Source of the DNA: Methanosarcina sp. ERenArc_MAG2
GTDB taxonomy: Archaea; Halobacteriota; Methanosarcinia; Methanosarcinales; Methanosarcinaceae
Assembly: GCA_023955635.1 (NCBI GenBank)
Contig: JAMXHR010000016.1
Location: forward strand, 186,001 to 250,000
Direction of reading: 5' to 3'
Length of the DNA stretch: 64,000 nt
This document shows positions 58,291-64,000 of this stretch, in pieces (position 1 is the stretch's first letter; each line of letters opens with the position of its first letter). Position numbers and translations under genes: made by a program. The notes beneath the pieces were generated by a model. The model did no database searches and had not been told where the DNA came from. It was given only the letters and a program-made list of their open reading frames with translations.

Positions 58291-60067
58291 GTGGTTGGAG
58301 AAATGGATGATGAGGGTGCGGAAGATAAAAAAGCTTTAAACATGAGATTCCAGAAGACAGACAGTAGAAACAAAACTAGAGGAGAGGCCCTTCACACAGC
58401 CCTGGAAAAAGAAGAAACTCTGAAAACGATAATCAATAACAGTCAGGTTGTGCTCTTTCTCAGGAAAAACGAAAATAAATGGCCTGTAGAATTTGTCTCT
58501 GAAAATGTAGCGAATTTCGGATACATGGTAGAAGATTTCACTTCTGGAAGGGTAATGTATAGGGATATAATATATCCCGACGATCTCGAAAAGATTGAAA
58601 AGGAACTTGAGAAAAGAGTAAAAAGTGCTGATTCTGCATTTAATATGGAGTATAGAATTTTTACTAAATCCCGAGATATTCGATGGATAAATGAAAGGAC
58701 CTTTATTCAGAGAAATACAGACGGCAAGATAACACACTTTCAGGGGTAGTGCTCGATATCACTAAGCGGAAGAAAAATGAAGAAGAACTGGAAAAAACTC
58801 TAAAGATGCAGAAAATGCTGACTGCGGTAATCAATAACAGCCCTGCAGTGATCTTTCTCTGGAGGAACGAAAAATACTGGCCTGCCGTTTCTGTTTCAGA
58901 TAATGTGATACAGTTTGGATATACAGTTGATGATTTTATATCCCAGACAATTCAATACGGGAAAATCATACATCCAGACGACCTGGAAAAAGTAGAAGAG
59001 GACCTTGAAAGGAGCATCCAGAAAGGAGAGGTGAGCTTTAATTCAGAGTACAGGATTTTTACAAAAGCCGGTGACATGCTATGGGTAAACGAAAGAACCT
59101 TTATCCAGAGAGAGGGAGATGGGAAAGTAAGCTGTTTTCAGGGGATAGTGCTTGATATAACTCCCCAAAAAAAGTTGAAGAAGCCCTGAGAAAATCTCTT
59201 GAAATGCAGAAAATGCTGAAAACCATAATCAACAAAAGCCCGGCAGTAGCTTTTATATGGAAAAACATGAAAAACTGGCCTGTAGAATTTGTTTCCGAAA
59301 ATGTAATGCAATTCGGGTATACAGTAGATGACTTCACTTCCGGAAATATACTTTACGGAAATATAATCCATAAAGACGATATTAAAGCAGTTATCGAAAA
59401 TCTTGCGCGTTCAATAAGAGAAGGATACGATTCTTTCGAGATGGAGTACAGAATTTTTACCAGGGACGGCAGTATGCGCTGGGTTGAGGAGCGAACATTT
59501 ATCCAGCGAGATGATAAGGGCGATGCGGTTCATTTTCAGGGAATAGTTGTCGATGTTACTGAAAGGAAAGAAGCACAGGAGATGCTCGAGATCCAGAGAG
59601 AACTTGGGATATCCCTGAGCACCACATGGAACCTTCAGACTATGCTTAACCGGATTCTTGATGCCTGCCTGCAGATAGAAGAGATAGATACCGCAGGCAT
59701 ATACCTGAAAGACGAGCTATTGGACCAGATTAATCTGGTTGCACATCGAGGACTTTCTTCCGAATTTGTGAAAAGTGTTTCCACATATAAGAGAGATTCC
59801 CCTGAAGCAGGACAGATATGGACTGAAAAACCTGTTTATAAGCTTGATTTTTTCTCAGAGGAAATGGCAGACCTGATCAGGAAGGAAAAAATTACCGCTG
59901 TAGCTGTGATTCCTATGAAATACAGAGGAGAAATTATAGGCAGCTTTAACTTTGCTTCTCATACTAAGGACAGAATTTCCCAGAATACCCGCAACTTTCT
60001 TGAAAGCGTAGCTCTCCAGGTAGTGAACTATATAGCCCCGATCCGTATTGCGGCAGACCTGGCATAA
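58291..60067 (+). CDS. PAS-PAS-PAS-GAF sensor protein (two frameshifts)
   Basis: Three PAS domains of about 130 residues follow each other. Each repeats the pattern INNSP-VIFLW, FVSENVMQFGYTVDDF and MEYRIFTK, W-ERTFIQR, HFQGIVLD. A GAF domain forms the last 160 residues (LQTMLNRILDACLQIEEIDT). Two frame changes, in the GGGG run near 58744 and the A run near 59164, are each repaired by one base. The total is about 590 residues. No histidine kinase, cyclase or output domain is present and no partner kinase is adjacent. The PAS copies are similar and may have duplicated. Confidence 0.82.
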
Positions 60068-60269
60068 AGGATTTTCTTTCACGCCTGAAGTAAACCTGAC
60101 CCTGGACGAAATCCTTATTTAAAGTAATTTTTATAATTAATGCAGGACAGGAAAAGTGAGAAGGCCTCAGGTTTCAATTTATTTTCCCTGGGCTTCGAGT
60201 AGACATTCACTTGCGTATTTTAGCTCACTTTTTGTACGTAACCGGCGTTAATATCAGATATTATATGGG

Positions 60270-60728
60270 ATGGGGATAAGGTTGAAAGCAATAGTGATTT
60301 ATCTCAGCACCTCAGGAAATACAAAAGCTATGGCCGAAGCGATAGCTAGTGGAATTGAATCGAAGAATGTGGATGTAAAAGCTGTCAGCTTTTATGATAT
60401 AAAACCCGAAGATATTAATGAAGCAGATGCAATTGCAGTTGGCTCCTCAACTTTTTACTATAAAATGCTACTACCTATGGAAAAATTCATGAATGAGACT
60501 CTTGCTGCCACAAACCCAGAAGGCAAATTAGGAGCTGCTTTCGGGTCTTACGGATGGAGCGGAGAAGCGCCTATACTGATAGCCGAAAAGATGCGAGAAA
60601 TGGGAATGAATGTTATAGACCCTGTGCTCCGAATCCTTCACAAACCCACAGATAAGGATGTCCAGGAATGTAAAAGGCTCGGTATTGACATTGCCGAAAA
60701 GCTGAAACACAGGAGTAAAACAGCTTAA
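60270..60728 (+). CDS. Flavodoxin-family protein
   Basis: This 152-residue protein has the FMN-binding loop YLSTSGNTKAMAEAIASGI near the N-terminus and the second loop SSTFYYKMLLPMEKF. The C-terminal FGSYGWSGEAP is also typical. It is a soluble one- or two-electron carrier. The start may be the ATG at 60270 or the TTG at 60282, the latter preceded by GGGATAAGG. Single gene with AT-rich flanks. Confidence 0.9.
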   Translation: MGIRLKAIVIYLSTSGNTKAMAEAIASGIESKNVDVKAVSFYDIKPEDINEADAIAVGSSTFYYKMLLPMEKFMNETLAATNPEGKLGAAFGSYGWSGEAPILIAEKMREMGMNVIDPVLRILHKPTDKDVQECKRLGIDIAEKLKHRSKTA

Positions 60729-60891
60729 CCATAGGAAACAGCAAGTTAACTTGTAGTTTCGAACCTGACATCCGTACTTAACTTACTTCAAGTTATATGC
60801 CCAAGGAAAAAAATGGATGGGCCGGAAAGATCGTAATTTTGTAAATTGGTCCTCTTGAAAGAAAGCAGTGTTACTTGTCCATAAATCAATT

Positions 60892-60988
60892 CGCTTGAGC
60901 GTAGCGGAACGGACCCCAGTGCTGTTGCGATTATATCGCAACTCCCAGAAAATCTCCGATTTCCTGTGATCCCGAAGCGAAACTCGGG
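60892..60988. repeat. Dispersed ~100-bp repeat, copy 2
   Basis: Close match to 51399-51511, including the GTTGCGATTA-TATCGCAAC hairpin and the segment TTTCCTGTGATCCC. The flanking DNA differs, so it is a dispersed element. Confidence 0.85.
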
Positions 60989-61222
60989 CGGCAGTTTAAC
61001 CTTTTTTGAGATAAACTAAGGAATGATTCAAATATAATGTCAAGGATTTTTGTCACCATAAATGATTATTTGGGGAAATAAAACTATAGAGCAATTCCCG
61101 AACTGAAAATTTGAAGTTATATGTTTATCATTCCTAAGGAATGTCAGGAGATAAAAACCTAGTGAAATTATACGTATACCCTAATTGAGGACATTGTCAC
61201 AAAGTAAACTGGAACATAAAGC

Positions 61223-61790
61223 TCAACGGTTCATTCGAGTAATTGGGGTAGAACTCCTGAGTAACTCGTTAAAAAGCTCATTTCCAAATAAGAGAACTGA
61301 AGGTTCATAACTTATCAGACTTTTCCTATCGAAATGCTTCTGATTCTTAGGGAAAAGAGAGATCATAAAAAACTTGTCCACAACAGCAAAGTTTGCGATC
61401 CCGAATTCTCCTGAATATAGGAAAAACTTTATGTTTTCGAGGGCCAGCAAATTCCCGAAGTCTTCGAGGTAATCTTTAGAATAGCACTGAAAAACAGGTT
61501 CAGACATAAGAAAGAAAAATTCTGCCCCATTTTTTGCAAGCTTCTGGTATATAGAAATAAGTGAAGGATCAAAATAAGCTATGCATTTAAGAATATATTT
61601 CGATTCAAAGAAGTTTCACACAATTTCCGGATCAAGTTCAAACATCCTGTCCAGATCGGGCTGGATTAGTTTACAATTCCCGAGTTCTCCAGTCCGCTTT
61701 CGAAAGAAAGGGGAATCTCATGCAGACCCCTTTCAGAAAGGATTGCAAGCCATCAAAAGTATAGTATAATAAGTTATTATTGTCCGCCAA
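61223..61790 (-). pseudogene. DUF1724/FilR1-type regulator remnant
   Basis: Minus-strand pieces encode GNCKLIQPDLDRMFELDPEI near 61625-61685 and, after a break, a C-terminal part with FQCYSKDYLEDFGNLLALEN and IANFAVVDKFFMISLFPKN. These align with the regulator at 15306 (NCKLIRPDLSHMFELNPEF). The N-terminal winged helix is missing and the middle contains stops. It is a truncated relative. Confidence 0.75.
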
Positions 61791-61867
61791 TCTTTTGTCT
61801 AAATAAAAAAATACTTAGTATATAAACAGAAAAATAAAACAAAGCAGTTGACGATTAAAAAACATGT

Positions 61868-61930
61868 GGAGTCTCCCTGACCTAGATAGCTTATGCTATT
61901 GTCCAAGGCCAGGGGGCCTTTTGAGGCTCC
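61868..61930 (+). ncRNA. Long hairpin, candidate RNA or terminator
   Basis: GGAGTCTC at 61868-61875 pairs with GAGGCTCC at 61923-61930 (with one G-T pair). CCCTGACCT pairs with the AGGCCAGGGGG segment after small bulges. The tip is a perfect ATAGC-TTAT-GCTAT hairpin. The whole 63-nt unit can fold into one extended stem. It has no coding potential, and T-rich sequence follows. Confidence 0.45.
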
Positions 61931-62046
61931 TTAAGTTTAATGTTTAAGCTGAAAATTGGATAATGGATGAATTCTCAAAGATTTGATACTATTTGCATGG
62001 TTTTCTGCGTTCAAGAATTTAGTGGAAATTCTGGCCTGATATCTAT

Positions 62047-62454
62047 TCAGGCAGGAGCTTCCTTGGTCAGGATATAAGCAACCATTTCAGGATTGAGTTT
62101 GCTTTCTCTTGAAACCTTTTCTTCGATTCTCTCAGCAGGTGTACCCTCCGATTTTAGCTCCCTTATTTTCTCAATCACTGAGGAAGGAATACTGTAATAT
62201 TCGTTAATGTCCTTCCTGTGGCCCCATACATCTCCTTCAATAAGCTGGATTCTTTGCATCTCAAGGAACATTTCTATGGATTTTGAGACCGTACGCCTGT
62301 AAGATTTAGGTAACTGAATTACCTCAATTTTCGGGCATGTTTCAACAAGTGCAAAGATATCTTTGTTCGAAGGCCTGAAAGCCAGGTGAACGACACGTTC
62401 ATTAGGATTGAGAGTAAAGATTTCCTCTCTGGAACTAACTACTCTTATTTTCAT
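62047..62454 (-). CDS. DUF1699 protein
   Basis: This 135-residue protein begins MKIRVVSSREEIFTLNPNER and contains VVHLAFRPSNKDIFALVETC, YRRTVSKSIEMFLEMQ and VWGHRKDINEYYSIP. I recognise the methanogen-specific family DUF1699, whose function is unknown. The SKS-IEMFLEM block followed by a winged-helix-like C-terminal half suggests a nucleic-acid role, but this is speculation. A GTGGGGG ribosome-binding site and an ATATTTATA box lie upstream on the minus strand. Confidence 0.75.
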   Translation of the reverse strand: MKIRVVSSREEIFTLNPNERVVHLAFRPSNKDIFALVETCPKIEVIQLPKSYRRTVSKSIEMFLEMQRIQLIEGDVWGHRKDINEYYSIPSSVIEKIRELKSEGTPAERIEEKVSRESKLNPEMVAYILTKEAPA

Positions 62455-63167
62455 ACTTTTCCCCCACTATAAAGTTCTTTTACGTTTTTACCTCAATATA
62501 AACTACTTATACTGATTATAAATATTTATCTACCAGCACTTTTATTCTTTACACAGTACGCTGGGAGTATTCTGGATTATCTATCTCCTGTCAGATTCCT
62601 TTAAATGCTGGAAAAAGCCTGGAAGAGATAAAACCTGAAAAAAAACCATACCTCAGAAATTTTAGTCCTTGCAGGAACGTTCTTAGCAAGGAAATCAAGG
62701 AAATAGTAGTCAAGGGAGCGGACCTATAAAATTCTGGAGGGATTTTATTCTTCTAATCCGCTTTTTTCCGGAATTCGTCTTTTAACTTGCAGTAAGTTTT
62801 ACAGAACGCTACAGATTAGAAAAAACTCCTCCATCCAGAGGAAAGAGCGAGAGGAGTTAAGGCAAGAAGCAAAAACACTTCCAAGAAGAAAGAAATTCAT
62901 TGAGACAGAAAAATATCCAGGGAAAGAAAAAGCATGAAATAAGCCTGCTGAAAATATTTATTCCCAATTCATCATTATCAAGAATTTTACAAAATATTTA
63001 ATATGTTTGACCTTTTCCCCGAAAAATTTCTTGAGGATCCCATGTTCAACCAATTGAAATATTAAGCATTTTAGGGGGCAGAAAGGAGAAACAGCCCAGA
63101 TTCCCGGCATCCGTCACAGCCTCCTGAAAATATTAAGTCTCAACCCGGATCGTCACTCTTCCTGATC
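62455..63167. other. Non-coding interval
   Basis: About 710 bases without a supportable gene. The left end holds the promoter of the DUF1699 gene. The segment 62540-62780 is less AT-rich than usual spacer and could contain an RNA, but I see no clear structure. Confidence 0.4.
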
Positions 63168-64000
63168 TCACTTTCCGAAAAATTCTGGTCTCCCTTCCTT
63201 CCCGGCTTTTCCAGCCCAGGAGAGGGCACATATCGGGCATTCAGGTCCGAAACCTGCGGCATTATAACCTGTCATTCCTCCTGCGGCATTATTCACTCTG
63301 GAAAGACCATGCTGTTTAAGAATACTGCAGCCCATACTGGACCTGTGTCCTGTACTGCATATAACTATTTTCTCAGCCTCAGGATCAAGTTCAGTGTACC
63401 TTTCCCTGAGATCCTGAACCGGGATATGAATGGAATTTTCTATGTGGAAAGTCTCATACTCTGAAGAAGCCCTTACATCGACAATTACAAGTGGATTTCC
63501 ACTTATAATCCATTCATGAAGCTCCGGGATTGAGAGCTGGGGCACATGGGCAGCCCTGAGACCCGCAGTCACCCATGCAAACACCCCTCCGCCCAGAAAA
63601 CCGATTATATTATCAAGCCCCACCCTGTGCAGCCAGACAACAGATTCCATAGCATAGCTTTCGCTTTCTGATACAAGCAGGATCTGTTTATCCGGAGGCA
63701 GGAGCCAGCCTGAATAGGTTGCGAAATTGCTCCGAAGGTCAATACACCAGGAACCCGGAATATGTTCTCCCCCAAACCCTTCATAGCAGCGTGTATCAAG
63801 AATAACAATGTCATCCCTTTCAGAAAGATTGAAAAATTCCTTTGGAGGGATTTCCCTTACAGGTGGAAGACTTTTGAGTTTTGTCGGCCCTTTCCGGTTG
63901 ATTTCAGTACAGCGGCTGAAATGGTCGGGTGCAGGTGGCATATCAGTTGTAAGATTATCTATGAATTCGGCTCTATCAGAAATCTGCAGGGCATAGTTGT
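63168..64000 (-). CDS. MBL-fold/rhodanese protein, 3' part
   Basis: The frame is open to the window end, so the start is outside. The first residues (NYALQISDRAEFIDNLTTDM) resemble the end of a metallo-beta-lactamase hydrolase domain of the persulfide dioxygenase type. Two rhodanese domains follow. The first (DIVILDTRCYEGFGGEHIPG) has no cysteine in the catalytic loop, which reads LLVSESESYAME. The second (IVDVRASSEYETFHIENSIH) has an active-site cysteine in IVICSTGHRSSMG. The combination suggests sulfane-sulfur handling. Confidence 0.8.
   Translation of the reverse strand, partial: NYALQISDRAEFIDNLTTDMPPAPDHFSRCTEINRKGPTKLKSLPPVREIPPKEFFNLSERDDIVILDTRCYEGFGGEHIPGSWCIDLRSNFATYSGWLLPPDKQILLVSESESYAMESVVWLHRVGLDNIIGFLGGGVFAWVTAGLRAAHVPQLSIPELHEWIISGNPLVIVDVRASSEYETFHIENSIHIPVQDLRERYTELDPEAEKIVICSTGHRSSMGCSILKQHGLSRVNNAAGGMTGYNAAGFGPECPICALSWAGKAGKEGRPEFFGK

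Overview
The window looks like a chromosome segment of a methanogenic archaeon of the genus Methanosarcina. The evidence is the coenzyme F430 genes (cfbA, E, D, C, B), an mtxXAH-type operon of MtrA/MtrH homologues, FilR1/DUF1724-type methanogen regulators, a tandem-repeat tRNA-splicing endonuclease, archaeal RfcL, TATA-box promoters and many Methanosarcina-style insertion sequences. A full gas-vesicle cluster points to a gas-vacuolate species of the M. barkeri / M. vacuolata kind. The species call is inference.

Layout. 1-14 kb is accessory: a broken Avs-like STAND NTPase gene interrupted by an ISAzo13-family element, an IS1634-family element set among miniature repeats, a chagasin-like inhibitor, an IS200/IS605 element with TnpA and TnpB, and an IS1-like element. 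14-17 kb holds small proteins, a DUF1724 regulator and a PHP protein. 17-22 kb is an ABC uptake system whose genes are interleaved with a radical SAM protein carrying CX5CX2C. 22-25.5 kb carries hflX, a DUF2209-like gene and endA. 25.8-31.6 kb is the F430 cluster. 32.8-43.3 kb is the gas-vesicle region, with a PadR regulator diverging from gvpA, then two gvpA copies, a GvpC-like repeat protein, gvpN, gvpO, a MEDS-PadR regulator, gvpF, gvpG, two basic proteins, gvpJ, gvpH, gvpK, gvpL and gvpM. 43.3-48 kb is gene-poor and full of remnants (a geranylgeranyl reductase fragment, a solitary methylase specificity domain, MITEs), ending at tRNA-Val. 49-56 kb is core: rfcL, mtxX-mtxA-mtxH, a small zinc-finger protein and ilvD. 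56-64 kb has a likely structured RNA, a methyltransferase pseudogene split by a MITE, a PAS-PAS-PAS-GAF protein, a flavodoxin, a regulator pseudogene, a DUF1699 gene and the 3' part of an MBL/rhodanese gene.

How the genes work together. CfbA, B, C, D and E form the route from sirohydrochlorin to F430. The gvp genes encode the shell protein, assembly factors and chaperones of gas vesicles. The mtx genes resemble corrinoid methyl-transfer modules.

Quality caution. About twenty genes, including ones expected to be indispensable (cfbB, cfbD, cfbE, ilvD), are each broken by small frameshifts. Nearly all can be repaired by adding one base to a short homopolymer, and they are nearly all apparent deletions. 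I read this as systematic sequencing error rather than decay, so most frameshifted genes are annotated as single genes.
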